Assembly (NCBI RefSeq): GCF_022539505.1
Contig: NC_061513.1
Coordinates: 181,132,017-181,196,016 of the forward strand
From: Lolium rigidum
Lineage: Eukaryota > Streptophyta > Magnoliopsida > Poales > Poaceae
Reading direction: 5' to 3'
DNA length: 64,000 nucleotides
Both the position numbers and the translations under genes were made by a program. Below, one piece after another: positions 45,983 to 57,600 of the stretch. Under the pieces are notes generated by a model. It was not told where the DNA came from. It made no database searches and saw nothing but the letters and a program-made list of their open reading frames with translations. Within the stretch, counting starts at the first letter, position 1. Every line of letters begins with the position of its first letter.

Positions 45983-46049
45983 AACCGAACGAGGCCCAAA
46001 GGAATCCACGATATCATCCCCAAGTTTAATTGGACATATAGGGTACCAC

Positions 46050-47286
46050 TAGATAAAGACCGACCTTCGTGAAGGGAAACTAGACCCACCACAAAACAAC
46101 ACGTGGCGTATACGTCGTCCCTCAGCCCACGCGTACGTCGTCCCGCGCGAGACCGCGCCGCGCGCGTAGATCATCACGGCTGTGCCTACGTCGCCTCGCG
46201 CGTACGTCTGTCGCAGCGCGCGTGTACCTGGCCGACCGGCGACCGCGTAAGAGCCTCCCCACGCGAATTCATGCGTAGCTCCCTGCACATGCATGCTAGC
46301 TTCATGCAACTGATCTGGCTTTGCTTCCATACGCGAGCACAGTTTGGGCTTCAATACGAGTACTCTTGCAAATCAAGTACACACCAATATTAGGTACACA
46401 ACGCAAATACAGTTGCACACACAGACGAGTACAAGTACAGTCGCGTACACGAGGAGGTATATGCATGCACATGAGCAGGTACAGTCATGCACAACACACG
46501 AGTAGAGTTGAACACACATGCGAGTATAGGTACAGTCGTGCACACGAGCAGGTACAGTCACGCACAACACACGAGTACAGTTGAACACACAGGCGAGTAC
46601 ACGCACAGTCACGCACACGAGCATGTACAGTCGTGCACACGAGCAGGTACAGCCACGCACAACACACGAGTACAGTTGAACACACGAGCGAATACAAGTA
46701 CAATCACGCATACAAGCAGGTACAAACACGCATACGAGCAGGTACAGTCGTGAACACGAGCAAGTACATATACAGACGTACAGTGCACACACGAGCAGGT
46801 ACAGTCGCGCGTAAGTACGAGTACGGTCCGCACACGGGCGAAGTACGGTTAGCGAGTAAAGGGAAAAACTGCACCAAACACACTAAAAGCAAGTACTTTT
46901 CGGTTGAAACACGAGTACGATTAGGTACACACGCGCGAGTACAATCATACTACTATTGGAAGGACGAAAAAAAAAGTATCTCCAAACCTATCAACATGGG
47001 ATCTAGTTTCGAAGATCTCGACGCCACGATCTCAAAAGTGAAAACGGTTCGCAATTTGGACTTACGGTTCTCAAGATATTTCATTTTGAAAAAACGAATC
47101 TAGAAGAAAAAGGGAAAAACTGACACAACACAGTCTTCTCTCTCCTCCCCCATCCCCACTTTACTTCCCCTTGCGACACGTGGCGAGCAGGGAGACCACT
47201 TCCCAGAGATTTTCTGGCACCACAGCACGCCACTTATCGCGTGCGGAGTGAGTTGCCTTCCCTTCGTGAAGATCGGCCTTTTTCTA
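46050..47286. mobile_element. Inverted-repeat element carrying a minisatellite
   Basis: The left TAGATAAAGACCGACCTTCG (continuing TGAAGGGAA) and the complement of the right end TAGAAAAAGGCCGATCTTCA (continuing CGAAGGGAA) match at 24 of 29 positions. I could not find a convincing target duplication. The interior holds a CpG-rich segment, a minisatellite and a pyrimidine-rich tract, with G-box cores (CACGTGGCG) near both ends (46101 and 47177). No transposase is present. Superfamily unknown. Confidence 0.5.
46385..46850. repeat. Minisatellite of ~22-bp units (CACGAGCAGGTACAGTCGTG)
   Basis: About twenty degenerate units of roughly 22 bp are built on CACACGAGCAGGTACAGTCR. A higher-order pattern is visible: GGTACAGYCAYGCACAACAC recurs at 46478, 46551 and 46646, spaced 73 and 95 bp, a difference of one 22-bp unit. 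Frames through it read as cysteine-rich proteins on one strand, which is an artefact of the repeat. Confidence 0.9.
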
Positions 47287-48420
47287 GAGCATGCCGAAGC
47301 CGAAAAAAATTGCACAATGACAGGGCCGAAAGACCCCCCGAGAGGTCTTTGATCCATGTGTGATCCCCCGAGCTACAGTGTGGTTGTTTTGCTTACGCTG
47401 GTCAACATAGCAAAGCCCAAGCTGTGCAATCATCTCATATTTTGGATGTCGATCCACCTATACTTTCCTATTGCAGCTTTTTTTAATGAGAGAACCTACA
47501 CACTAAAAAGTATCCAGATACATACTTCTCTTAAACAAACCTAACCTGCCATTCTTGATATGAAACGGATGTAGTATTTGTCATTTTGTTCTTCTCCGCT
47601 TCACGGTAAACTGCCTGGGAGTGTTTAAAGATACATCATGTGTGCGTACTCTGTTTTAGTATGACTGATAATGCTTGTGAGATTGCTATGCGAATGTTGT
47701 AGAATTAATTTTGGATAGTAGGCTAAAAAAGAACCTGATTTAAATTAATAAAGCCAACACCACCGAGTACACGCTCTATATATATAATCCAAAGAAGACA
47801 TAGAACAACACAAGTTCAGGCATACAACTGGGGTTGCAAGTGACACCCCGGATAATCCCGCAAAAGTATTATATATAGTTCAAACTGAACTAATTCATTG
47901 AAAAAGTCACAAAAGTGGGGCGGACCTGAAGCCACTTTGCATCCCTACATGCCCCAATGCATCACCTACAGCAAGACACCGACATAACCTAGATACTATA
48001 GCGGCAGGGGAAGTAGCCTAGATATTTATATGTGCACGATTTGTGCAAAGGTTAATTGAGGTTAGCTGGTTGATCGATGTACACCTCGAAGAAAGAAACA
48101 AACGTGCCAGCGGGCCGGTAGGTTCAGACCATTGAAAGATGGAACAAGTTGGTACGGAGACAGCCAGCTCACGTAGTACCAGCGAGTATGCGAAGAAGAG
48201 AGTGGCCAAATTGGGCATTGAACGACCGCGAAGAAGAACTGGTGAGTGACTAACTAGACACCAGAAACAAACGTAACCGTCTCCGTGTCGGCAGGGCGGC
48301 GTGTGGACGCCCTTGACCCAGTACAACGCCTCTCCTCTTCCCACACGGATACGGCACACCCCTTCTGGCTAGCAAACAAACACTACTAGGTGCTTAGGTG
48401 CTGGATTAGGGAAATCTACT
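47287..48420. other. Unassigned stretch
   Basis: I see no supported gene or element end. A minus-strand frame of 113 codons (48359-48018) has no recognisable domain. Confidence 0.4.
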
Positions 48421-48772
48421 TTGCCTCATAAATATAGATGCACCCACTATTTAAAATCATATTATAAAATGTTAAATTCTGAAAAAAAATATCAGGGTGT
48501 ACATCCAGATATTATATATTCACACATAAAGTTTGACGGAAAAATATTATTTTTTGTGGCCAGTGAAAAAAAAATCTGGGGCTCCAAAATATTAACGAGA
48601 CATTTTTTTAATCTTTTTTACATAGTGCACATAAAATGTTTTTTCCTGCCAAACTTTTGTGAGCTAACATAGAATGTGAGGATGCACACTCATGATTTTA
48701 TTTCAAAAAATTTAAACAAACAAAATTTAAAACAATTTTTTTATAATAGGTGCATCTAGACCTATGAGCCAA
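48421..48772. mobile_element. MITE with GGCTCATAG-type ends, copy 1
   Basis: The left TTGCCTCATAAATATAGATG and the complement of the right end TTGGCTCATAGGTCTAGATG form inverted termini of about 30 bp around an AT-rich core. It shares core blocks with 52745-53111 (TTCTGAAAAAAAATAT followed by GTACATCCAGAT). No coding capacity; superfamily uncertain. Confidence 0.75.
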
Positions 48773-48975
48773 CACACCATATCCACTGGATTAGCCCTAC
48801 TCTTGTTCATCTACACCTAATAATTGTGTGTGGAGACTCAGCCTTACTCCTGTTCTTTTTACTCCTTTTCTATTTGTGTGCATTTCCCATGCTTAGTTCT
48901 GGCTTATGACGGACACAAAAGAAATTCACGCATAGCATGAACACCCCACACGTGCCACTACACACATAAGTACTA

Positions 48976-49060
48976 CTCCCTCTGTCTATACAAGAATGTT
49001 AAAATTTGTCTCACTAGATACATCTAAATTTAGATAAATTTCTAACATCCTTTCTACGCG
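48976..49060. mobile_element. Stowaway MITE, right end degraded
   Basis: After TA (48974-48975) the left end CTCCCTCTGTCTATACAAGA is clear. The right arm (AACATCCTTTCTACG) is only partly complementary and lacks the tip. Confidence 0.6.
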
Positions 49061-49307
49061 TTGTGAAAATCCACATGCCCACGTGCACGCATGCACGCAC
49101 GTTCGTGTACGATGGATAAGGCATTGCTAGACGAGATAGTGAGGATGCTTAAGAAGATCTTCTTGCGGCATCTACAACCCACCCCAGCCCTGAGCTTCAT
49201 CCTCATAGTTCTTAGCGGTGTACCATGTATATCTTTCGTTGTGGCCAAGTGTTGGCTAAGTAAACCTTGTTATTTAACGTATGTCGTGACCTGGTATGTA
49301 AAACTTA

Positions 49308-49616
49308 GGTCCTATTTGATTCAAAGGATTTCAAAAGCACATGAATAGGAAAAGCGCAGGAATAGTATGCCATGGCATGTCAAATCTTACAGGAATACAA
49401 AACGAATGAATTAGTTGCGGAAGTCGTCACATGAATAACGCAAGAAATTTCTATAGAGATTTGGTACATGTCATAGTTGGCATAGACACACAAGAAATTT
49501 TTCCAAAAGGTCTAGCCTGGTCTTGTAATCATTTGAATCAAATATCCTCCATAGGAAATATTTCTATGAAGTAGGTCTACAAAATTCTTTTAGAAATCCT
49601 TTAAATCAAACAAGCC
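49308..49616. mobile_element. MITE with GATTCAAAGGATTT termini
   Basis: The left GGTCCTATTTGATTCAAAGG and the complement of the right end GGCTTGTTTGATTTAAAGGA are inverted termini typical of abundant grass MITEs. The flanking triplets (TTA and ATT) do not match, so the duplication is lost or the boundary is off by a few bases. Confidence 0.65.
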
Positions 49617-49637
49617 ATTGAGTTGGTTTCCCCAGCA

Positions 49638-49711
49638 AGATCATGTAGCTTGGCCATGAGGCTTTATTAATTGAAAGTCGAACACCCAGTGTCTTTATTC
49701 TATGAAAAAAA
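49638..49711 (+). mobile_element. LINE 3' tail fragment
   Basis: GAGGCTTTATTAATTGAAAG, a short spacer, TCTTTATTCTATG and seven A match the 3' terminus of the LINE at the start of the window. It is probably an extremely 5'-truncated insertion. Confidence 0.6.
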
Positions 49712-50096
49712 TTCATAGAAAAATATAAATCAAACGGATTGGGTGGATTAGAATGAACACATGTACTTGACCTAAATATTGATGATTGTGTAATTGTGTA
49801 ATTATGGTTAGTCTTAAAGGTTTTAACATTTCTTTTGAGAAAACAATATCAACATAAATAAGATGTGTATTCATAATCAATTTTCAATTCTAATTAACGA
49901 TGAGGCCTCGGATTTGGGGCTATGCGCCTCCTTTGATTTTGCTTTTTTTTTTGTCGGCGCATCACTCCCCAACTCACTCGATGCAATCTTAACTCTTCTT
50001 TTTTACAAAACAAAGGCTAAGCCTTGCCACTAGAGTCATCCAGTCCAAGTTTGAAACATCTTACGTTCAATGCTCTTGCCTGCTTTATATTGGTAA

Positions 50097-50647
50097 ATAA
50101 AGCGAAGAAAGTCCACTTTTGGTCCTTGAATTCTAGTAAAAGTTCACTTTTGGTCCTAGAACTTCTGTCTGGTTTAAAATGAACCTTGAACTCTCAGAAT
50201 CATTCACTTTTAGTCCTTACCCCGATTGAGCTAGGAAAATATCTGCCATAGGTGCTCAAAAATTCAAGGTAACGGTGTAAGTTAGGGTAGAGAGACGGGA
50301 TAATGTTGATAAGCAAACAAGGAGACCTTTGTGGCGCAACGCTTCACGTGAATTAGAAGAGAGAGAAATCAAGCGAGAGACTTGTTCAGGGGTCCAAGGG
50401 TTTGGTTGTTTTTTGCATTGTGACGTTTGGTTTAACATCTCAGGTAGTTTGGGTTTGGTCTGGTTCTAAACCAATTTGGTTGGTTCCCTATTTTTCCTTT
50501 CCACGCCAGTAATTTTCTTAACTCAGCTGTAAAGGGATGAAAAATGAACTATTATAAGAGTTCAAGGTTCATTCTAGACTAAAAATAAATTTTGGGACTG
50601 AAAGTGAACTTTTCCAAGAGTTCAAGGATGAGAATTGGACTTTCTTC
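50097..50647. mobile_element. Mutator-like MITE with ~115-bp inverted repeats
   Basis: Long inverted termini are visible: the left GAAGAAAGTCCACTTTTGGT…CCTTGAACTCTCA pairs with the right end, whose complement reads GAAGAAAGTCCAATTCTCAT…CCTTGAACTCTTA, over about 115 bp. The 9-bp sequence TATTGGTAA flanks it (50088-50096 and 50648-50656). Long arms plus a 9-bp duplication indicate a Mutator-derived MITE. The left side carries seven extra bases between the duplication and the matching arm. No coding sequence. Confidence 0.85.
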
Positions 50648-50656
50648 TATTGGTAA

Positions 50657-51530
50657 TATACAGACCAGGTAGTATTGCGCATTTTTTTCTTGGAGTGTAT
50701 ACAAATCGAGGCGAACATCGATCAAGAAGATCGTTGTCGATGACCGACAAGCTGAGACGGCGAGGTGTGGTGAAAGCGCGTGGAGGTGGAACACAAAAGT
50801 TAGTGTCACCGTCATCGGTCATGATCTTGGCCCTTATTGATGTTGTCGTCCCAAAGAAGAACAATCGTGTAACAATTTAAAAACCTATTTTATTTTTGCA
50901 GATTTCTATATTGGAAAACATTGAATACACATTTTTCAGTAAAAAAAATCTCATCATCGAAATTTATAGGCAGCGAAGGCGAAAGTGAACATATATATAT
51001 TAAATGAGTGAAAGTACCACGCGGCTTCCTCTAAGTAGATGACGACCGGCACATTACAAAATCGAAGTCTTTGTGGCCATGCATGCTCTTGACTTGACGG
51101 CAGCGCGCGCTACCGCCATACATGCCGCCGATCTGCGCTAGATTTCTACAAAATTTCCAGGGTTAATTCCACGTTGACCAGATAATCCGGTGGACCTCTT
51201 GCACCTCTCAAGTATTGATCGGGTTATGGAATCTCAGTAGGTTTCAAAAGGTACATAGCAACGACGGAACTGTCACAAAGAGCAAGCTGCACGGCTGCTT
51301 GCTGGTCAAGTACTTGTTTCGATCCTTTTTCTTTTCTTTTCTTTGACCGGAATTGCTTAAATCTTCTGGTCTTTGCGAGATATAGCTGGCAGCATTGCTT
51401 GTAGAAATTTATTGGAAATGGATACCTACCTTGCATCATGCATCTGCGACTATAGTAACCATGACGCCAATTGTGCGTGACTGGGAACTCACACACACGG
51501 GATCATCGATCATCTTTTCCTAATCAAAAC
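50657..51530. other. Unassigned stretch
   Basis: I see no supported feature. Frames near 50640-50860 on both strands lack motifs. Confidence 0.35.
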
Positions 51531-51805
51531 TCCTACGTGTATCTCTAGGTCGTTAATATTACGAAGTTATTATTTACTACGCATTTTTTCTGAAAAGATA
51601 ATCGATGATCCCTCTGTTTTAGTTTACTAGTCCTACGTGTATCCCTAGGTCATTAATTTGACGAACTTAATATAAGATATATATCACAAAAAATATGTCA
51701 TTAGAAACTTTAGGTTTTATACTTTGTAATGGTATACTTTTTGTGTTATATAATTTATGTTATATAGATTAAAATGATGACCTAGGTACACGTGAAGTAT
51801 TAGAT
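51531..51805. mobile_element. Stowaway-like MITE remnants, two fragments
   Basis: A fragment CTCCTACGTGTATCTCTAGG (51531) and a longer copy starting CCCTCTGTTTTAGTTTACTA (51610), followed by CTACGTGTATCCCTAGGTCA, share sequence. The longer copy ends near GACCTAGGTACACGTGAAG, complementary to its start, but the terminal CTCCCTCTG complement is missing. Confidence 0.65.
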
Positions 51806-52744
51806 TTTTTTATAATGAAGTATTAGATATATATTTGAATTGCTTAATCTGAGAAGTTATTATGACTCTCATCATCCTATGGCACCCTGTCAACATTATT
51901 GTACTCTTATTGAGAACTTGTCGTATTGAAATATTTCCAATTGATCTATAAGGTGATGATGTTGTTACCCAAAAAAAAAAGAATGGCGTTGTTAGTTTCT
52001 CACAGAATAGGCTGCATTCTATTTTCTCCTTATATTTGTGACTACCACTTGTCTCAAATATTCTGCACCTCATGCATGCGTTATATGTGGCCTCTGGTCC
52101 CACATGCCAATGAGATTTGTGCATCATTTAATGCAAAGGCTGGGATTTAACTCTCTATTTTAAAAGAAAACATGCCAATGAGACAATAAGACATTCTTTC
52201 AAGTGGCAGATATAAGAAAAACTGTATTGAATCATCAAATCGATGATGCTGCTTGATTATTATTTGTACTAACTCCTCAGCAAAGATGTTATTATTCAAG
52301 ACAGAGACTCGCTGTCAGATGGTGCAGCGATACAGGAAAGTCAAGCAAGAGGTTTCAGGGGGCAGCTTCCCGTTCCTATCCTCACGATAAATAATGTGAC
52401 GTTCTCAATTTCTGATCGAGATGGATCTTTCTCCCGAGGAAGGAAACTACGGAGGCCTCGCGAGGTGACAGTGGCGGCACGTACTTTTGGTTACTGAGGT
52501 GAAACAGGGAAGAGAAATGAATGCAGAGAAGCGCAGCTTGTCGCGTTGATGCGGTCGTCTACCCGTCGTACCATCATCGAGTTTCAAGTGTACTTACAAA
52601 AATACAAACAGCAATTATCGGGAACGTAGCATTCGGCACAAATATTGTCCTTGTTATTGTGTCGTTAGTTTCATGGTGGCGCAGCTCTCTTAGATGGTTT
52701 GCTTCTTCATATTATGTTGGAGCATCTCGTGTGGGAAATCTATG
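51806..52744. other. Unassigned stretch
   Basis: I see no supported feature. Confidence 0.35.
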
Positions 52745-53111
52745 TTGGCTCATAGGTGTAGATGTACCAACTGTTAAAAAAAGTTTTTCAGAATATTTAA
52801 AAAATTCTGAAAAAAAATATTATGATGTACATCCAGATTTTTTATGGTTGCACACGGAGTTTCGCGGAAAAAGATTAATTTTTGTGCCTTGTGTAAAAAA
52901 AGATAATTTTAGGTGCTCAGAAATAGCTTTTTCACGAGACGTGTTTTGTCTTTTTTTACAGCCCACAAAAAAATGTTTTTTTCCACGAAACTTTGTGCGA
53001 CCAATACAATGTACGGATGTACACCAAGAAATTTTTATCTGAATTATTTAACATTTTGAAATTTGTTAAAATATATTTTCCATAATATGTACATCTACAT
53101 CTATGAGCCAA
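52745..53111. mobile_element. MITE with GGCTCATAG-type ends, copy 2
   Basis: The left TTGGCTCATAGGTGTAGATG and the complement of the right end TTGGCTCATAGATGTAGATG are inverted termini. The core resembles 48421-48772. Short flanking similarity beyond the ends (GGGAAATCTA in both copies) suggests the true termini may lie a few bases further out. An open frame across it is an artefact. Confidence 0.8.
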
Positions 53112-53159
53112 AACACCATGTCCCGTATCGTGACTGTCATGACATTGTGACTCCAAGTG

Positions 53160-54699
53160 TACAGTATTTTTCCCACAAGAATGACTCGAAGGTTTATATC
53201 AAACTTTCGGAGAGTGGGTAAAGAGGTATCTCTCCAACTCTTCTTCTAGCAATTTTGTAAAATAAAATAAAACTTTGTGTCCCCAACTTCATCGTGTGTT
53301 GCCTGTGGTTGTCAAGTACAAGGTTTCGTGTAAGTAATAGTAAAATAAAGTATTAATTAAAGTAAATTAAACTAGACAAGTAAAGTAAACTAAGTAAAGC
53401 AATAAAGATTTGTTTGTTTTGGGGTTTTGTGTGTAAAAAATATAACTAAATATATTTGTATTTTCGGATTAAAAGGTTGCTGCAAATAGAAAGTAACATA
53501 AATGCAATGGAAAGGTGTTTCTTATGATTAAAATTGGACTGTGGTTCATTGTTTCACTTGTATATTCTCTCTTTTAAATTATAGTGGACAATAACAATTT
53601 ATCAATGATATATAAAGAATATAACTTTAATATCTAGTCACTAAAACCATCTCTCTTATACTCCATAAGACAGGGAAAACTCCAGACAATCTTATATTGA
53701 GAATTAACATAGTATAACCATAAGTATTTTGACATGATGTTTGAATATAAAATATGCTATCTTGAACAAACAAGATCATTAGTTCTGTCACGTGGCGAAC
53801 ATAGCACATGTAGTGAGAGCGCAAATGAAAAGGAAAATCCATAATAGATCATGAATTTGTTGTCACTATCTAGTCACTAAAACCATGCTATTCCAACTAA
53901 CGCACACATCATCCCACACATGTTCTTACATACAAGTTGGATCAGAACCAATACTTAAGGACGAGGTACATATTATGCATCTATCAATACATCTTACACA
54001 AAGTAGAGTCAAATATCATAGCATAATATTATATAATAAAGATCCACCACATAGGTATTCCATATATGACCATAATCATGTTGGGTAGCTCATATGGTAC
54101 TAGGAACTATGAAGAACATGAGAGATATAGATCAAGCTACTGCCACAAATCTGTGGTCCAGAAGTGGACTACTCCCTCTTGATCATGGTGTTGATGATAA
54201 AGATATTGGAGAACGTGGAGATCCCTTTGGCGGTGGCTCCGAGGGAGTGTTTCCCCCTCCAATCTTCTTTGTTGCAGCCTCCGTTTTCGTGTTTCTGTGT
54301 TTCCGCTGCGCTCTCCTCCAGAGAACCCTCGGGTTCATATATACAATGGTTTTTAGGTCAAAATACGTCGTTTCGTGAAAGAATCAAACGATTTGGACGA
54401 TCGGCAGTCAAAAGAGGTTGGCTGGCGCGCCCTAGCAGTGTGGGCGTGCCACCAACACTCTTTTGGCCCTCATCCTTCTCCAGGTCTGGTCCAAAAGCCC
54501 ATCTTGCTTATCTTGATGAAAAAATGACGTCCCTGAAATCCTAGCTCAGTTTGACTCTGTATAGGTCTCTAAAAGTGAAAAAATACATAAAACGGGATTT
54601 TCCTGTTCTGCAGAGTTATAACCCAAATAAAGGGGATCATTGGTAAAACCTCATAAATCAATGTAAAACATGGTAATATCATCATATATGTTGCAAATA
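53160..54699 (-). mobile_element. Gypsy-type LTR remnant (probable 3' LTR)
   Basis: Read on the minus strand, this has LTR-like organisation: an AT-rich upstream part, a CCTATACAGAGTCAAACTGA block, a GC-rich promoter-like part with TATATATGAACCCGAGGG, and a long AT-rich tail ending near GGGAAAAATACTG. The family resembles gypsy LTRs of Triticeae by memory only. It lies in the right position and orientation to be the 3' LTR of the relic at 57854-59560. The termini are not defined. Confidence 0.5.
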
Positions 54700-57600
54700 T
54701 GTGGGTTCATTGCATAGAAGACAAAAAATTCCTACCAAAAGAACGAACAAAAATCCAAGATCTAATCTACTAGATGGTAGCAACGAGACGGGATCAACAT
54801 ACCCTCGAAGATCGCCAAGCGTTTAACGAGATGGATCTCGTGGATGATGTAGTCGATCACTTGCTGCTCTCAGGAGCGAGTAGAAGATCCCGTCGGTGCC
54901 GCAATCGGGCAACACCTCCGCACTCGGTCACACGTACGATTTGATGAATACGTCCTTCTCCTCATTCCAACGGGCAGCGAAAGTAGTAGATCCTCCTCGG
55001 AATTGGTGGTGGAGACCTCATGCAGGGCTTCGCTGTCGCCATGCGGGAGAGAGGTGGAGGAGGGCGACACTAAGGTTTGGGGAGAGAGGGGTGCAGCCAA
55101 GGCAGCCAAGGTGTGGTTGGCCAGCCCCCTCTCCTCCTCTTTATATAGGTGGAACACCCAAGGGTCCAAACCTACTCCTCCTAGGAGTCCTAGTGCAAAC
55201 CTACCATAAAATCAAATCGTCAAACCTAGTTGAAGGTGGACTCGGGGTGGAACTCCCCCCCCCCCACCTTCCTTATTGGTTGGCCGACCAAGGTGGTAGA
55301 GTCCACCATGGACTCTACCTTCCCCTTTAGTGGGTTGGCTAGGGTTGGTGGAGTGATGTCTACGCACGCTTCTATTATTGTAGACAGTGTTGGGCCTCCA
55401 AGTGCAGAGGTTTGTAAAACAGCAGCAAGTTTCTCTTAAGTGGATCACCCAAGGTTTATCGAACTCAGAGAGGTAGAGGTCAAAGGTATCCCTCTCAAGC
55501 AACCCTGCAATTAAGATACAAGAAGTCTCTTGTGTCCCCAACACACCCAATACACTTGTCAGATGTATAGGTGCACTAGTTCAGCGAAAAGATAGTAAAA
55601 TGGAAGTGATATGGATGAATATGAGTAGTAGTAACAATCTGAAATAAATATGGCAGCAAGTAAACATGCAGTAAAACATTAAATAAATGGTGATTCGATG
55701 TTTGTAAACAAGGCATAGGGATCATACTTTCACTAGTGGTCACTCTCAACAATGATATCATAAAGGAATATAAATATAAGCACTTCACTATGCTACTCTG
55801 AACTACTCTCCGGTTGGATAACGAACACTAATTCACCGCGTAGGGCTGCAAAAGTAAACCTTAAAGATGTATTCCCAAGTACTAATGAACACCCCACACT
55901 GCACTTTGAGCATTCATAGGAGGTACTAACACACCACAATTTCACAGAGACATCCAACTCAAATCATAATTCAGTGAACAAGTATTCTGTGAAATATAGC
56001 CTAAGAGACTCACACGGTGCACACACCATCACCTTTACACACGTGGGACAAGGAGTCTCCGGAGATCACACAAGTAAAATCCACTTGAATAGCATAACGA
56101 CATCAAGATTACAAAGCTCATGGTCACATAAAGATCACACCATGGGAGAGAGAGATAAACCACATAGCTACCGGTAGAGCCCTCAGCCCCGGGGAAGAAC
56201 TACTCACTCCTCATCGTGGGAGCCAGCAACAGCGATGGAGATAGCGGTGGAGTCGATGGAGATGGCTCAGGGGGCAATTCCCCGTCCCGGCGGGGTGCCA
56301 GAACAGAGACTTCTATCCGCCGGATCTTGTCTGCGATGGCGGCGGAGCTACGGAACTTTTCATGGATGGAGGCTTGTATATCCAGGGTTTTCCCGAGAAG
56401 ATGTATAAATAGGCGGAGGATTTAGGTCGGTGGGGTGCCCGGTGGCCCCACACCTACCCTAGTCGCGGGTTAGGTCCAGGCTGCGCCTAGGGGTGGTTTG
56501 GGCGCCCTGCTGCGCCTCTTCGACCCTCCTTCGGACTTCGTCTTTGTTTCGGTAAAATATTAACTTCGGCTTTTGTTTCGTCCAATTCCGAGAATATTTC
56601 ATGTACAACTTTCTTGAAATACAAAAACTGCAGAAAACAGGAAACTGACACTGTGGCATCTTGTCAATAGGTTAGTCCCAGAAATCATATAAAAGTGCAA
56701 CGAAGTGTAAGCAAAACATATATGAATTGGTGTAAAACAAGCATGGAGCATCAAAAATTATAGATACTTTTGAGACGTATCATGGAGTTCCTCCGGGACT
56801 CCACCTTCCTTAGTGAATATTTTGGACAACCCTAGAACCTTCCAGAACTTTCCAAACCTCCGATAAAAAAATCACCGGATTATTCCCAAACTTGAAATTC
56901 GACTTTCTATAAATGAATCTTATTCTCCGGACCTCCTCGTAATGTCCTGGATCCCATCAAAGACTCCGAAAATATTCGGTCTCCATTTCATATTACATAT
57001 CTACTTAAACAACATCGAACATTAAGTGTGTCACCCTACGGTTCGTGAACTATGCAGACATGATCGAGACACCTCTCCGATCAATAGTCAATAGCGGGAC
57101 TTGGAGATCCATAATGGCTCCCACATATTCAACGATGATTTCGTGATCGAAAGAACCATTAACATACGATACCGTTTCCTTTGTCGCGCGATACTTTACT
57201 TATCCGAGGTTCGATCATCGGTATCTCTATACCTAGTTCATCCTCGTTACCGATAAGTACTCTTTACTTGTACCATGATATGACATCCCTTGTGACCTAG
57301 TCACATGCTTCCAAGCTAATTGGATGACATTCCACCGAGAGGGCTCGGAGTATATATATCTGTCATTTGGATGGATAAATCCCACTCTTGATCCATGTGC
57401 TTCAACTCATACTTTCAGAACACTTAATGTCACCATTATAATCGCCCAGTTACAAAGTGGTGTTTGATGTCATCAATCACTCATACGCTTTAAGGATTAA
57501 CATGATCTCATGGTCAAAAGATTGGGTTACTATGTATCTAAAAGCTTGTAGCAAAACGAACTTAATGACTTGATCATATGCTATGCTTACTATGGGTGTG

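Larger units (their letters stand above)
40589..45996. mobile_element. PIF/Harbinger DNA transposon, complete, 5.4 kb
   Basis: The terminal inverted repeat GGCCTCGTTCGGTT occurs exactly at the left end (40589-40602) and as its complement at the right end (45983-45996). The 3-bp duplication CAA flanks both sides (40586-40588 and 45997-45999), the expected length for the superfamily. The element has the two standard genes on the minus strand: a DDE transposase (44318-43043) and a Myb/SANT-like protein (42803-41647). Both carry single lesions, so this copy is probably inactive. The right-end 600 bp are CpG-rich and may contain the promoter. Confidence 0.93.

Noticed and set aside
46373..46833. 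Cysteine-rich minus-strand proteins (repeats of LVCVTVRV and CTCSCARLYL)
   Set aside because: They are translations of a 22-bp minisatellite in several frames at once, with no promoter or splice context.
46385..46850. CRISPR-like array
   Set aside because: Units are degenerate and contiguous with no unique spacers, and the genome is eukaryotic.
48018..48359. 113-codon minus-strand frame
   Set aside because: No recognisable motif, and short enough to occur by chance in this composition.
52521..53042. 173-codon plus-strand frame
   Set aside because: It runs through the MITE at 52745-53111 and its left flank; no domain and no relation to codon structure.
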